In this document: in pieces, positions 16,249-25,086 of the stretch | How the letters are laid out: each line of letters starts with the position of its first letter | Position numbering within the stretch: position 1 is the first letter of the stretch | Source of the DNA: VXYL01 sp965208525 | GTDB lineage: Bacteria > Pseudomonadota > Gammaproteobacteria > Pseudomonadales > Azotimanducaceae | Direction: 5' to 3' | Length of the DNA: 64,000 nucleotides | NCBI GenBank assembly: GCA_965208525.1 | Contig: OZ242340.1 | Location: 310,001-374,000, forward strand | Program-made: the position numbers and the translations under genes | Notes under the pieces: generated by a model | What the model saw: the letters and a program-made list of their open reading frames with translations, nothing else | What the model was told of the DNA's origin: nothing | Database searches by the model: none

Positions 16249-18404
16249 TAGCGGTTGGTTTCGCTGAACTGCTGGTGGAGTTCTAGGTCGTTGCGGATGG
16301 CTTCGGTTAGGTCTTGGCCTTCCTGGTGGTCGGCTACTACGTAGGGGATTACCAGAATGGCGAGTTCGGTGCGGTCGGTGAGGAGGTTTTGCGAGCTGAA
16401 CAGGCGGCCGACCCAGGGGAGGCGGCCAATCACCGGGATGCCGCCGCGGCCATCGCTTTGGTTGTTGGAGATCAGGCCGCCCATCAGGACGGAGCCGCCG
16501 TCCTTCAGGGTTAGGGAAGTGCTGAGCTGGCGGTTCAAGATGGTGGGGCTGCCGTCGATGCTGGTGCCGGCGTTGGGGCGCGCTTCGCTGAACTGCTGGG
16601 ATATCTCGAGATCGACGAGGCCGTTGGCCTGGACGACGGGGGTGATCTCGAGTTGCACGCCGGTCTTGCGGTAGGTGACCTGCTGCAGGACGTTGCTGCT
16701 GCCGCCCACCTGGACGCCGGTGTCGGCGATGGCGCTGATGACGGGGATTTCGTTGCCGACGTCGATGTTGGCGGATTCGCCGCTCTTCACCATCAGGTTC
16801 GGGCGCGAGCGGATGGCGACTCGGCTTTCCTCGAAGAAGAAGTTGAGCGCGGCGCGGGTTTGGCCGAGGTTGTTGTAGGCCCGCAGGGACAGCCCCTTGG
16901 CCTTGAGGCCGAGGGCGCCCACGGTGCCGCCGGAGATGCCATATTTGTCGAGCATGCCCTGGAAGGAGAACTCGAGGCCGGCGCCTTCGTCGTTGGTGAG
17001 GGTGATCTCGGCGATCAGCACCTCGATGAGGACGGAGGGGACGGGCTTGTCGAGTTCCTTGATGACATCGAGGATGGCGGCCCATTCCTTGCCGGAGCCA
17101 TGGAAGAGAAGGATGTTGCGGTTGGGGTCGGAGACGATGCGGCCGCCGGGATTGCGGCGGCTGCCGTCTTGGGCGTCGAAGGCATCGCTGATGGATTCGT
17201 TCGCGGTTTGCGTGAAACCGGCAGCGTCGCCGGCTTGCAGGGCGAGCACGGCGTTCAGGGTTTCGGTGAGGCTTGCGGCGTCGGTGTTGCGCACCTGGTA
17301 TGTAAAGGTGGCCTCTTCAATGGCTTCCTGGCGGCGGGCGTCCAGAGTGCGCGCCCATTCCTCGACGTGCGCGAGGGCCTCGTCGTCGGCCGCGAAGACG
17401 AGAATCTTGTTGACGCCCTCGAGGGGAACGAGGGTGATCGAGCCGCCGGTGCCGCCGACGCTCGCGGCATAGCCTTCGGCGGCGAGCACGTCGCGCAGGG
17501 ACGAGGCGAGTTCGCCCACCGGGGTGAAGACGGGCTCGAAGATGGCGCCGTGGCGACCGCGCAGGTACGGCTGGTCGAAGACTTCGATGAGCGCGAGGGC
17601 GCGTTCGAGCATCTCGCGGCGGCCCTGCAGGATGATGGCGTTCTGGCGGGTTTCGACGCGGGCTTCGAGGTCGTCGGAGTCGAAGGTCTGGCGCAGCCAG
17701 TCTTGGATGAAGTTGCCTCCGGCGACGCGCAAGGGCACGAGCTGGAAGATGGTGCGGTGGCTGGCCGGCACTTCGGGCAGCGTGGCGCCGCTGACGAGCA
17801 GGGGGATTTCGCGGCTGGCGATGTCGTCGCGAGCGACGAAGTTGAGGATGCCGTCCTCTTCCTGGATGTCGACGCCGTAGCTTTGCAGCACGCGGCGGGC
17901 GGTGGAGAAGAGCTGCGACGGCGGGATCGGTTCCATCAGCCGCAAGGTGACGAGGTCGGTCTTGCCTTGGAGGTCTGGATCGACGGCGAAGGACATGCCG
18001 AGCTGGTGGCCGAAGACCTCGTTGATGAAGGCGACCAAGGGGATGTCGTGGAAGCTCAAGGCGATGGGGTCGCCGGTGAGGCCCTGGCCCAAGCGGTCGG
18101 CGATGCCTTCGGCGACGGCTTCCTGGACGACCACGCCGGGTGGCCGGGAGACGCGGAACTCAGCAGCCGCTTCCTCGGCGACTTCGGGGGCTTGGGCCTC
18201 GTCGCCCGTGTCGGCCTTGGCCGGGCGGATGGGTTCCGGCAGCGGCGGCACCACGAGCGTGGCGCAGGCGGTCAGGACGCTGGCGAGGGCCAGTGCGAGC
18301 AGGCGGATAAACAGCAGTTGCGGAGCAACTGCCGACGCGCCCGTCAGGGCGCGCATGGGCGTAGGGCGGAAGGCTCGCGCTTGGGCGCCGGGTTGTGTGG
18401 ACAT
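16248..18404 (-). CDS. gspD: Type II secretion outer-membrane secretin GspD
   Basis: Up to 718 residues. A lipoprotein signal with lipobox LTAC (Cys47) precedes an acidic linker. N0-N3 ring-building domains follow (about 105-440), then the C-terminal secretin barrel domain (about 470-690), recognisable from VAIRSRPNLMV, GVQLEITP and LKDGGSVLMGGLI. It forms the multimeric outer-membrane channel. ATG 18404 gives the longest form. A palindromic repeat lies in frame between it and the signal core, and ATG 18356 (residue 17) is an alternative. gspC lies 42 bp upstream in the same direction, so the two probably form an operon. Lipidated secretins may not need a separate pilotin. Confidence 0.93.
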   Translation of the reverse strand: MSTQPGAQARAFRPTPMRALTGASAVAPQLLFIRLLALALASVLTACATLVVPPLPEPIRPAKADTGDEAQAPEVAEEAAAEFRVSRPPGVVVQEAVAEGIADRLGQGLTGDPIALSFHDIPLVAFINEVFGHQLGMSFAVDPDLQGKTDLVTLRLMEPIPPSQLFSTARRVLQSYGVDIQEEDGILNFVARDDIASREIPLLVSGATLPEVPASHRTIFQLVPLRVAGGNFIQDWLRQTFDSDDLEARVETRQNAIILQGRREMLERALALIEVFDQPYLRGRHGAIFEPVFTPVGELASSLRDVLAAEGYAASVGGTGGSITLVPLEGVNKILVFAADDEALAHVEEWARTLDARRQEAIEEATFTYQVRNTDAASLTETLNAVLALQAGDAAGFTQTANESISDAFDAQDGSRRNPGGRIVSDPNRNILLFHGSGKEWAAILDVIKELDKPVPSVLIEVLIAEITLTNDEGAGLEFSFQGMLDKYGISGGTVGALGLKAKGLSLRAYNNLGQTRAALNFFFEESRVAIRSRPNLMVKSGESANIDVGNEIPVISAIADTGVQVGGSSNVLQQVTYRKTGVQLEITPVVQANGLVDLEISQQFSEARPNAGTSIDGSPTILNRQLSTSLTLKDGGSVLMGGLISNNQSDGRGGIPVIGRLPWVGRLFSSQNLLTDRTELAILVIPYVVADHQEGQDLTEAIRNDLELHQQFSETNR
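18314..18354. repeat. Palindromic repeat inside the 5' end of gspD
   Basis: GCAGTTGCGGAGCAACTGC followed by GCGCGCCC/GGGCGCGC hairpins, the same arrangement as at 16206-16248. It encodes residues about 17-30 of the longest GspD form, just before the hydrophobic signal core. Confidence 0.7.
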
Positions 18405-18446
18405 GGCGGCGTTGCCTTTTGTTGCGGATCGCTTAGGTGGCCGGCG

Positions 18447-19067
18447 TTAGCGACTGGCGTTGGTGGCTGGGGCTGGCTCGGCAGACGAAGCTGGTTCTAG
18501 CGGTGCTGGGTTGACTGGCGGGAATAGCACTAGGACATCCTTGGCCTCAGAGGGTTCCTCGCTGGGTGCTTCGCTGGCGGCATCGGCACCGGTGGCGGCG
18601 AGGGTGGCGGTGTTGGCAGCGACCTCGGTGAGGACTCGGCCGTCCGGAAGGGCGTCGCCGGGGGTGCGGCGAGTGACGGTGCCCTCGCCCTCCACCAACA
18701 ACGCCACGCGGCTGTTGGGGCTGGCGACGAGGCCCACGAGGCCCACGTTGTCGCGGTTCGGGTCTTCGCTACCCGCCGCTCTGCCGGCGGCCTCGGCAGC
18801 GACCTGGTTGAAGGAGGCGCCCCCCCAGCGCTCGCTTTCCCGAAAGGCCGTGAGGTCTTCGCTGCCCGGGATGGTGGGGAGGGCATCCGGGTCCACCGGG
18901 CCCGTGGCCGCGGCTCGACTCGCGGAGGTGGTGTCGATGGGCCAGACCAGAGCGACGAGCGCCACCACCGCAACAGCCCATATAAAGGTGGCAAGAGGGC
19001 GTTCGCGACCGGGCACCCCACGACGAAGCGCGGCCGAGAATGCGGCGGGGACGGCGAGTTGCGGCAT
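18447..19067 (-). CDS. gspC: Type II secretion inner-membrane protein GspC-like
   Basis: 206 residues. A short cytoplasmic N-terminus is followed by one membrane helix (about 27-44, FIWAVAVVALVALVW) and a periplasmic part with an HR-type domain: NVGLVGLVASPNSRVALLVEGEGTVTRRTPGDAL. A Pro/Ala/Glu-rich tail follows, and no PDZ domain is seen. GspC links the inner-membrane platform to the N0 domain of GspD. Its position directly upstream of gspD supports the call. The sequence is short and divergent, so the name rests on architecture and context. Confidence 0.72.
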   Translation of the reverse strand: MPQLAVPAAFSAALRRGVPGRERPLATFIWAVAVVALVALVWPIDTTSASRAAATGPVDPDALPTIPGSEDLTAFRESERWGGASFNQVAAEAAGRAAGSEDPNRDNVGLVGLVASPNSRVALLVEGEGTVTRRTPGDALPDGRVLTEVAANTATLAATGADAASEAPSEEPSEAKDVLVLFPPVNPAPLEPASSAEPAPATNASR

Positions 19068-19250
19068 GGGGCGATTCTACCAGCCTGTCGGATTTCGGAC
19101 GGCGTGCGGATTGGGACCCCAAGCGTTCGGACAACGTTGGTGTGTCAACCGGCCTCGAGTGGCCGGGTTCTGTGCGAGATTTCGGAAAGTCCTGTGCGAA
19201 TTCGGCTCGGCGCCGCGTTGCCTCCTTCTCTCTCCGCCATCTTTTGTGGC

Positions 19251-20291
19251 ATGGATCAGGACGCTGCATGGACGAGGCTGTTCGGCCAACCCGTTTTCTC
19301 CCGCGATTTGTTTCGGCTGGCGATGCCCGGATTGGTGCGTTGGCTGGATTTCTCCACCTTGGAGGAGGTGTCGACGCGGTGGGCAATGGCCAAGGCGGAC
19401 GATGCCCCCCGGCTATACACGGTCGGGGGGTATACGCCACGTACGGGGGACCGGGCGTGGCGGGTGGGCTATGGCGACGACTCTGGGCGCTCGGCGCTGA
19501 TGCCGACCGAGTTTCAATCCGACACCGACGCCGACATGGATTTGCGGAGCCGCGAGTACGGGCTGCTTGGCTATCAGGCGGCGAAGCGCTGGCAGCCCGA
19601 CCGGGATGGGTCGGTGCGGCTAGTGCCGGTGGTGATCTACTCGGGCGGGCCGAAGTGGGCGGCTTCCTATCCCGGTTGGGCACAGCCTCGCGCCAACGTA
19701 ACGGCCACGGGCGAGCCCTGGCTCGAGGCGCGGACATCGTGCGTTTTGCTTGACGCAGACTCGTGCGGGGGCGACGATTTCGAAAGGCGGGGCAACCTCG
19801 TGGCTGCGCTCCTGCGGATGAACGTGCTCACCGAGCTCGATGCCACGGTAGAGGTGCTCGCCGCCATGGCACGCTGGCTCCGACGGGCGTTGCCGCTGGA
19901 GCGGGCCGCGCTAGTGATCCACGAGCTGGTGGACTGGTGGGCGGTTTGCTCGAGGCACGCGGTGGCGGCGGAACAGGTGGAGCGTGTGCGTGGAACGCTG
20001 GCTCTAGGAGGAAGCGACGACATGATGGCTTTGGCACGAACGGCGAGGGAGTGGCCGCGGATCTGGCGGGAAGAGGGCCGGGAAGAGGGCCGCAGGGATG
20101 GGCAGGTAGAGCTTCTGCAGGCCCACGCCGCACAGAAGTTCGGTGCCGCGACGGCGACGGCTCTTGCCGAGCGGCTTAAGCGCGTTGCAGACGCCAGTGC
20201 CTTCGTGGAAGTCAACAGGTGGATATGGGAATGCGACGACGCCTCGGAACTGCTCGCGAGGGTCGACGGGCTGCCGCCAGTGCGGGGCTAG
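19251..20291 (+). CDS. Rpn-like PD-(D/E)XK nuclease family protein (YhgA-like transposase family)
   Basis: 346 residues from ATG 19251. PTEFQSDTDADMDLRSREYGLLGYQ resembles the E-x-Q nuclease segment of Rpn/YhgA-like proteins (the EFQ-S-D-x-x-M-x-x-R-x-x-Y pattern). The region after it (VRLVPVVIYSGGPKW) is also typical. The C-terminal half is helical, with an EEGREEGRRDGQ linker common in this family. Known members promote RecA-independent recombination in E. coli. Here it lies between gspC and gspH, splitting the secretion locus. A TGTCGGATTTCGG sequence near 19086, related to repeats at 40313 and 45241, lies upstream. Confidence 0.75.
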   Translation: MDQDAAWTRLFGQPVFSRDLFRLAMPGLVRWLDFSTLEEVSTRWAMAKADDAPRLYTVGGYTPRTGDRAWRVGYGDDSGRSALMPTEFQSDTDADMDLRSREYGLLGYQAAKRWQPDRDGSVRLVPVVIYSGGPKWAASYPGWAQPRANVTATGEPWLEARTSCVLLDADSCGGDDFERRGNLVAALLRMNVLTELDATVEVLAAMARWLRRALPLERAALVIHELVDWWAVCSRHAVAAEQVERVRGTLALGGSDDMMALARTAREWPRIWREEGREEGRRDGQVELLQAHAAQKFGAATATALAERLKRVADASAFVEVNRWIWECDDASELLARVDGLPPVRG

Positions 20292-20316
20292 ACAGACCCT
20301 CGCTTCGAGTTGGGGC

Positions 20317-20793
20317 GTGACCTTCTTCTTGGTGAGAGCTGCGTCGGGGAACGCGCGCCGAGACCTGCTGCGGGGCGGGTTCACGCTGATTGAGGTGATG
20401 GTAGTGCTGGCGCTGCTCGCGTTGCTGGCGGGGTTGGCGGCGCCGAATCTGTTGCGGCTCTACGAGGGGTTTGAGCGGGCGACCGAGCGCGGGCGGATTC
20501 TGGATCAGGTGGCGGGGCTCGGTGAGCGGGCAATGCTCGAGGGCGCTGGGCTCGTGCTGCTTGGGAGTGATCCGACCGACGATGGCGAGCTGCCGGGGAG
20601 GTTTTCGCATTACCGCAAGCTGCGCCCGGATGTGGCGGAAGGCTGGTGGGTTGTAGTTGCTCCACCGCTGGTGGTTCATGCCAACGGGGTTTGTCTTGGC
20701 GCGGTGGTGGAGTTGGGCGAAGGCGAACGGCACGTGGCCGCCGGAGAGGTCGTGGAGTTGCGGGCGCCGCACTGTCGGATGGCGGGGCGGTGA
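20317..20793 (+). CDS. gspH: Type II secretion minor pseudopilin GspH-like
   Basis: 158 residues from GTG 20317 (GTG 20332 is an alternative). A class III prepilin signal is clear: positive leader ending RGG, then FTLIEVMVVLALLALLAGLAAP, with cleavage after Gly21. The globular part is about 115 residues. It is the first of six overlapping genes whose order matches H-I-J-K-L-M of type II systems, and it overlaps gspI by 4 bp (GTGA). The exact letter (H versus another minor pseudopilin) rests mainly on gene order. Confidence 0.8.
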   Translation: MTFFLVRAASGNARRDLLRGGFTLIEVMVVLALLALLAGLAAPNLLRLYEGFERATERGRILDQVAGLGERAMLEGAGLVLLGSDPTDDGELPGRFSHYRKLRPDVAEGWWVVVAPPLVVHANGVCLGAVVELGEGERHVAAGEVVELRAPHCRMAGR

Positions 20794-21335
20794 GCGGCAC
20801 CTTGTGGGGGCGCCCCAAGGGATCGCAAACGAGTCCCGCAAAAGGGCGCTCGGCAGGCGGGTTCACGCTGCTCGAGGCGGTGGTGGCGCTGGCGATCTTT
20901 TCTGCTGGCGCGATGGCGCTGTATGGACTGTTCAACACCAATCTAATCTCGCTGTCGCGGGCGTACGAGACGATGGACCAGGCGCCGTATGTGGATTACG
21001 CCATCGACTATCTCGCGGCCGTGAACCCCCGCTTGCGTCCCGAGGGGCAGGTGGACCTCGGCGGCTTCGACGTGACCTGGACGGCAACGCTGGTGGAGCC
21101 GGTGCGGCAAAGCCAGAACGGCAACGGCTTCATGGGGAACTTCGAGGTAGGGCTCTATGAGGTGGCATTCGAGGTTCGGGTGCAGGGCCTCGGCGACGGA
21201 GGGCTAGCTGCCAGGGCCACTTCGCTTGGCGTGTATCGAATGCGCCTGGTCGGGTTTGAGAAGGTGCGGGGGCTCGGAGGGGACTTCGCGGCGGGTGGCG
21301 CCAAGGCCGGGCACCCGGGTGCGGCGGCGTCATGA
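20790..21335 (+). CDS. gspI: Type II secretion minor pseudopilin GspI
   Basis: 181 residues. GTG 20790 overlaps the gspH stop. The prepilin signal ends GG and the core FTLLEAVVALAIFSAGAMAL is typical of GspI (LLEAVVALAI). The leader of 24 residues is somewhat long. With GspJ and GspK it should form the tip of the pseudopilus. The 3' end overlaps gspJ by 4 bp (ATGA), which suggests translational coupling. Confidence 0.85.
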   Translation: MSGTLWGRPKGSQTSPAKGRSAGGFTLLEAVVALAIFSAGAMALYGLFNTNLISLSRAYETMDQAPYVDYAIDYLAAVNPRLRPEGQVDLGGFDVTWTATLVEPVRQSQNGNGFMGNFEVGLYEVAFEVRVQGLGDGGLAARATSLGVYRMRLVGFEKVRGLGGDFAAGGAKAGHPGAAAS

Positions 21336-21922
21336 CCAGCTCCCTCGCAAGCCGTGCGCGCGAGGGCGGCTTCTCGCTCCTCGAAGTGATGGTGGTGCTG
21401 ACGATCACCGCCCTCTTGGCCGCGCTGGTGGCGCAGGCATTGGGGCTCTTTGGGGCGCGCTACGAGTCGCTCAGGCGGCTGGAGACCGAGACCACGCAGC
21501 AGGTGCTGCCGCGCAACTGGTTTGCCACCACCGTGCGGGGTTTCCTGCCCTATCGGATCGATGCGCGGCGCTTCGTCGGCGATGGGCGTGGGTTCCGGGG
21601 CTTCACCACCGAGTCGCTCGGCAGCGAGCCCGGCCTGCCGGTGGCAGCGAACTGGCGCATCGAGCGCAATGGCGAACGTTCGGTGGTGTCGTATCACGAG
21701 GAGGGGGGACTCGCCTGGCAGGTGCTCGTGGTCGATGCCCCGGCGGCGTTTCAGTATGCCGACGCGGCGCTCGTCTGGCGCAACGCGTGGCCGGTGGAAG
21801 AGCTGCCGTTCGAGCATGTTCCGACGCTTGTGCGGCTGGTGACGATTGACGGCGAGACGCTGTGGCTGGGGCGACTCAAGGCGTATCCGGAAGCGATTCC
21901 GCACCCGGAGGACTTCTCGTGA
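21332..21922 (+). CDS. gspJ: Type II secretion minor pseudopilin GspJ
   Basis: 196 residues. The prepilin signal is MTSSLASRAREGG, then FSLLEVMVVLTITALLAALVA, with cleavage after Gly13. This is the normal GspJ length. The globular region includes the family-typical ending with a short beta-rich stretch. The gene overlaps gspI by 4 bp upstream and the long gspK frame by 4 bp (GTGA) downstream. Confidence 0.87.
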   Translation: MTSSLASRAREGGFSLLEVMVVLTITALLAALVAQALGLFGARYESLRRLETETTQQVLPRNWFATTVRGFLPYRIDARRFVGDGRGFRGFTTESLGSEPGLPVAANWRIERNGERSVVSYHEEGGLAWQVLVVDAPAAFQYADAALVWRNAWPVEELPFEHVPTLVRLVTIDGETLWLGRLKAYPEAIPHPEDFS

Positions 21923-23367
21923 GGAGGAGGATTTTGTTCGGGGCCGGCGCTTGGCTGGCGTTGTCTGGAACGCAGGTTGCGATGGCTTTGATTTGGCTCC
22001 GGTGCGTGCGCGCCTTCGGCACGCTTGGAGGGCGAGACGCCCTCCCTCCAGAGGCCCGCGTTCAGTCCGAAGGGGCGCCAGGTGTGGGCGCTTTGCCTTG
22101 GCTCCGGTGCGTGCGCGCCTTCGGCACGCTTGGAGGGCGGGACGCCCTCCCTCCAGAGGCCCGCGTTCAGTCCGAACGGCCGACAGGTGTGGGCGCTTCG
22201 GAGGGCAGCTTGCCATCCGTCCCTTCGCGACCATCGCTTGCACGGGCTTTTTTGCATCGTACTTTCCGGCAGGGGTTTGCCTTGGTTGGGGTGCTTTGGG
22301 TTCTGGCCGCGCTGGGGCTGGTGGCGGTCTATGTGGATGGCTTGGTTGCATCGCGGGTGGATCGGGCGATGGCTGCCCGGGAAGGCATCGCTCACAAGTT
22401 GGATCGGATTGGCACGCACAGCACCGTGGTCTATCTCGCCGTGGCGGGGAGGACGAACCACCGGGCACTGGTGCTCGAGCGGCGGCAACGGTTCACGGAC
22501 GACATTGCCGAGAACGAGTTCCTGCCGGCGGGAGACGGCGAGCTCTTGCTTACGGGAAAGACCTACGCTGGCCTTGGGGACATGCACTTCTCGGTGCAGG
22601 ACGAGACCGGGCTCGGCGCCCTGAACCTGCCCCACGCGCCGATGTTCGGTGCCGCGCTCGAGCACCTGGGGGTGTCGCCGATGGGCGTCCGGCGGTTGGC
22701 GGCACGGGTGCGCGACTACATCGACCTCGATGCCGACCTCAGCGTCAGCGGGGCGGAGAGCCTGGCGTATCGCCGTCGCGACCTGCCGCCGCCGCCGAAC
22801 TGGATCATGCTGGCGCCGCTCGAAATCAAGCGCGTGTTCGGTGCCGCCGAAGCCATCGCGCCCGAGCAGTGGGAGCCCTTGCGGGAGCTGGTTTCCACCC
22901 GCTCGGCGGGATACAACTTCAACACCATGCACCCCGATGTGCTCGCGGGGCTGCTACGCTTGCCGCCGGAGCAAGTGGACGCGGTGCTGAAGGCAAGGGC
23001 AAGAGGCCCGATCAACCGCGCCGATCAGGTGGCGTCGCTCACGGGCCGGCACCTCGACATCAGCGACGAGGACATCCTCACCGCGCCGTCGAGCTTCCTG
23101 CGCGTGGCGGTGTGGCCGAAGGCAGGCGGGGCGCGCTCGGTGGCTGGCATCCAGCTCACCCTGCAGGGAGATGTGGTGCCTTGGCGCACCGGCTATTTCT
23201 ACACCGAGACGCTGACGCAGGCGCAATCGAGGCAAACGGAAAGGGAGACGGAAGCGCCCGACCTGGGCGAGATCGACACCACCGCAGATGACGCTGCAAG
23301 ACTTGCAACTGAGGTTCCGACGCCTGCTACGCCGCTTTTCGGCGCGACCTTCAGCGATTCAGACTGA
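21919..23367 (+). CDS. gspK: Type II secretion minor pseudopilin GspK with repeat-expanded leader
   Basis: Up to 482 residues. The pseudopilin core RQG-FALVGVLWVLAALGLVAVY and the large helical head (YIDLDADL, GYNFNTMHPDVLAGLL, INRADQVASL) identify GspK, the tip pseudopilin. If translation starts at GTG 21919 or at TTG 21934 (just after AGGAGGAGG), the leader before the cleavage Gly is over 110 residues and contains two in-frame copies of a 35-codon repeat. TTG 22252 would instead give a canonical 8-residue leader (MHRTFRQG) but has no obvious ribosome-binding site. The repeat insertion seems to have separated the ribosome-binding site from the original start. The gene overlaps gspL by 80 bp. 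Confidence 0.85.
   Translation: MRRRILFGAGAWLALSGTQVAMALIWLRCVRAFGTLGGRDALPPEARVQSEGAPGVGALPWLRCVRAFGTLGGRDALPPEARVQSERPTGVGASEGSLPSVPSRPSLARAFLHRTFRQGFALVGVLWVLAALGLVAVYVDGLVASRVDRAMAAREGIAHKLDRIGTHSTVVYLAVAGRTNHRALVLERRQRFTDDIAENEFLPAGDGELLLTGKTYAGLGDMHFSVQDETGLGALNLPHAPMFGAALEHLGVSPMGVRRLAARVRDYIDLDADLSVSGAESLAYRRRDLPPPPNWIMLAPLEIKRVFGAAEAIAPEQWEPLRELVSTRSAGYNFNTMHPDVLAGLLRLPPEQVDAVLKARARGPINRADQVASLTGRHLDISDEDILTAPSSFLRVAVWPKAGGARSVAGIQLTLQGDVVPWRTGYFYTETLTQAQSRQTERETEAPDLGEIDTTADDAARLATEVPTPATPLFGATFSDSD
21993..22202 (+). repeat. Two 105-bp tandem repeats in the gspK leader
   Basis: Units at 21993-22097 and 22098-22202 each begin TTGGCTCCGGTGCGTGCGCGCC and contain the GGAGGGCGRGACGCCCTCC palindrome. 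105 bp equals 35 codons, so the frame is kept. The flank TTGTCTGGAACG and the unit itself match the longer elements near 26286-26475, 59191-59370 and 61640-61985. Confidence 0.88.
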
Positions 23368-24370
23368 GGCCGGCGCCGAAGCGCTGCCCATGCGCTCCTT
23401 CCAGCCGCATTGGATCGTCGGCCGCGGCCTCACCATGTATCGCTGCCAGGACTTCAGCCGCGTGCCGCGCACGAGGAGGCAGGCGGCGGTGGCGTTGCAG
23501 GTTGGCGTATGGAGCCCGTTTGCCGACACCGGCTGGCGCTGCGTGTGGGCCGGCGGCAAGGCCATGGTGTGGTTCTGGGACGCGGCCGACGTGGAGGTGC
23601 AGGGAGAGCTTCTCGACAAGGCGGCGCTCGAACGGCCGGCCACAGTGAGCCAAGTGCCGGAGCCGCTCTTTCTACCGCGCGGGCAGGACGGCGCGCGACT
23701 CGTGAAATGCCATGACGGCTACGACCTGCAATTCTGGCGCGGCGGCGTGCTGCTCGACTCGCTTTGGACGCGGCAGGAACCCGATGAAAGCCGCATCGCG
23801 TGGTTCCTGGAACGGATTGGCGAGACGGCAGACGAGGCGCTCCTGGTCGAGGCCGAGATGGCGCCCGAGCCTTGGTCGCGCAGCGAGTCACCGGTGGAAT
23901 GGCTGCGGGCGCGGGAGACGGCCATCGGCGTTACCTGCCTTGCCGTGCTGGCGCTGGCCGGCGTTTGGCAGGAGGCGCGCTACTGGAAGATGCGCCTCGC
24001 CACCGGCGGCGCAGCGGCGGACTTGACCGTGGTGGAGACCGACGTGCTGCCGCAGCTCTCGGCACGGGGGGATTTCGTCAACCTCAGGCGGCGCAACGAG
24101 AGGCTCGCGGAGCTCTTCGGCCAGCCGTCGCAGGCGCGGCTGATGGGGGTGGTGGACGAGATTCTGCCGAGCGACACAGCGGTGTTCCGAGAGTGGCGCT
24201 TCGCCGAGGGGGAACTGGCGGTGGTGCTGGTGGAGGAGGCCGAGGAGGCAGTGGATCGGGTGGCCTTCGTGCGGGCGCTGGAGGCGCATCCCTGGCTCAG
24301 CGGCGTGCGGGCAGAGCAGGGCCGACGGCAGGGCGAGGTGCGCTTTCGCATGGAGGTCGCGGCGCGATGA
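23288..24370 (+). CDS. gspL: Type II secretion assembly protein GspL-like
   Basis: 360 residues. An N-terminal cytoplasmic, actin-like region (about 1-200) is followed by a single membrane helix (about 214-231, AIGVTCLAVLALAGVW) and a periplasmic ferredoxin-like domain. This is the GspL layout, which recruits the GspE ATPase. ATG 23288 overlaps gspK by 80 bp, which is long. ATG 23390 (residue 35, MRSFQPHW) is an alternative just after gspK ends. The sequence is divergent and the call leans on position and architecture. It overlaps gspM by 4 bp. Confidence 0.78.
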   Translation: MTLQDLQLRFRRLLRRFSARPSAIQTEAGAEALPMRSFQPHWIVGRGLTMYRCQDFSRVPRTRRQAAVALQVGVWSPFADTGWRCVWAGGKAMVWFWDAADVEVQGELLDKAALERPATVSQVPEPLFLPRGQDGARLVKCHDGYDLQFWRGGVLLDSLWTRQEPDESRIAWFLERIGETADEALLVEAEMAPEPWSRSESPVEWLRARETAIGVTCLAVLALAGVWQEARYWKMRLATGGAAADLTVVETDVLPQLSARGDFVNLRRRNERLAELFGQPSQARLMGVVDEILPSDTAVFREWRFAEGELAVVLVEEAEEAVDRVAFVRALEAHPWLSGVRAEQGRRQGEVRFRMEVAAR

Positions 24371-24951
24371 AGGAGCGTTTCGAGGCGCTTTTGGCGCGCC
24401 TTCGGGAAGAGCTTGAGAAGAGCACCGTGGTGCGATTGGGCGCCTGGGGCATTGCCGGGGTTCTGCTGCTGTGGTTCGCCTTGACGCGCGGGGATGCGGT
24501 GGCGCTCGCGCATGCGGACTACGTGTCGGAGGCTCGGCGTCTCAACGCGGCTACCGGCGCCTTGGACGGCGGCGATTGGGCGTCGCGGCTGGAACGGGAG
24601 CGGGCTGTGGGTGCCGAGCTCGAGGGAATGCTGTGGCAGGCAGACTTCGAGGGACATGCCCAGGCGGAACTGGAGGAGGCACTGACGAGCATCTTCGAGC
24701 CGCTCGACTTGGGCAGGCGGCGCATTCGGATGGGAGTGAGCCAGCCGGCGCCGGACTTGCCAGGAGTGTGGCAGGTGCAGGCACAGGTGAGCGCGGAGTA
24801 TCGAACAGGGGCGGAACTCGCGGCCTTGCACGCGGTGGCGACGTATCCGCGCCGGTTAGCGGTGGAGCGGTTTGTGATTACGACGAATCCGCGCCGGATT
24901 GACGTGATCGTTTCGGCCTACTTCACGGGGTTTGGTGGGGACGGGGCGTAG
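24367..24951 (+). CDS. gspM: Type II secretion assembly protein GspM-like
   Basis: 194 residues. A short cytoplasmic N-terminus, one membrane helix (about 24-41, LGAWGIAGVLLLWFALT) and a periplasmic ferredoxin-like domain match GspM, the partner of GspL. ATG 24367 overlaps the gspL stop (ATGA). It is the last gene of the plus-strand block. No GspN gene follows. Confidence 0.78.
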   Translation: MKERFEALLARLREELEKSTVVRLGAWGIAGVLLLWFALTRGDAVALAHADYVSEARRLNAATGALDGGDWASRLERERAVGAELEGMLWQADFEGHAQAELEEALTSIFEPLDLGRRRIRMGVSQPAPDLPGVWQVQAQVSAEYRTGAELAALHAVATYPRRLAVERFVITTNPRRIDVIVSAYFTGFGGDGA

Positions 24952-24955
24952 AAGG

Positions 24956-25024
24956 ATACGCGCGTTGCGGCGCGTGGGAGAGCGAGACGCCCTCCCCCCG
25001 TAGGGGCGACCCTTGTGGTCGCCC
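24956..25024. repeat. Palindromic repeats after gspM
   Basis: A CGCGCGTTGCGGCGCG-type hairpin is followed by a GGAGAGCGAGACGCCCTCC palindrome and then GGGCGACCCTTGTGGTCGCCC at about 25005-25025. The last also appears near 14951-14971. No gene lies in 24952-25086. Confidence 0.7.
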
Positions 25025-25086
25025 GCGTTAGCCAAGCCAACACCATACGTCGCGCAGATACGGCCGTGCCGGGTTCCGAGGTGAGG

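Noticed and set aside
16653..18500. 615-residue plus-strand frame
   Set aside because: Antisense to gspD; no recognisable domain and a skewed composition.
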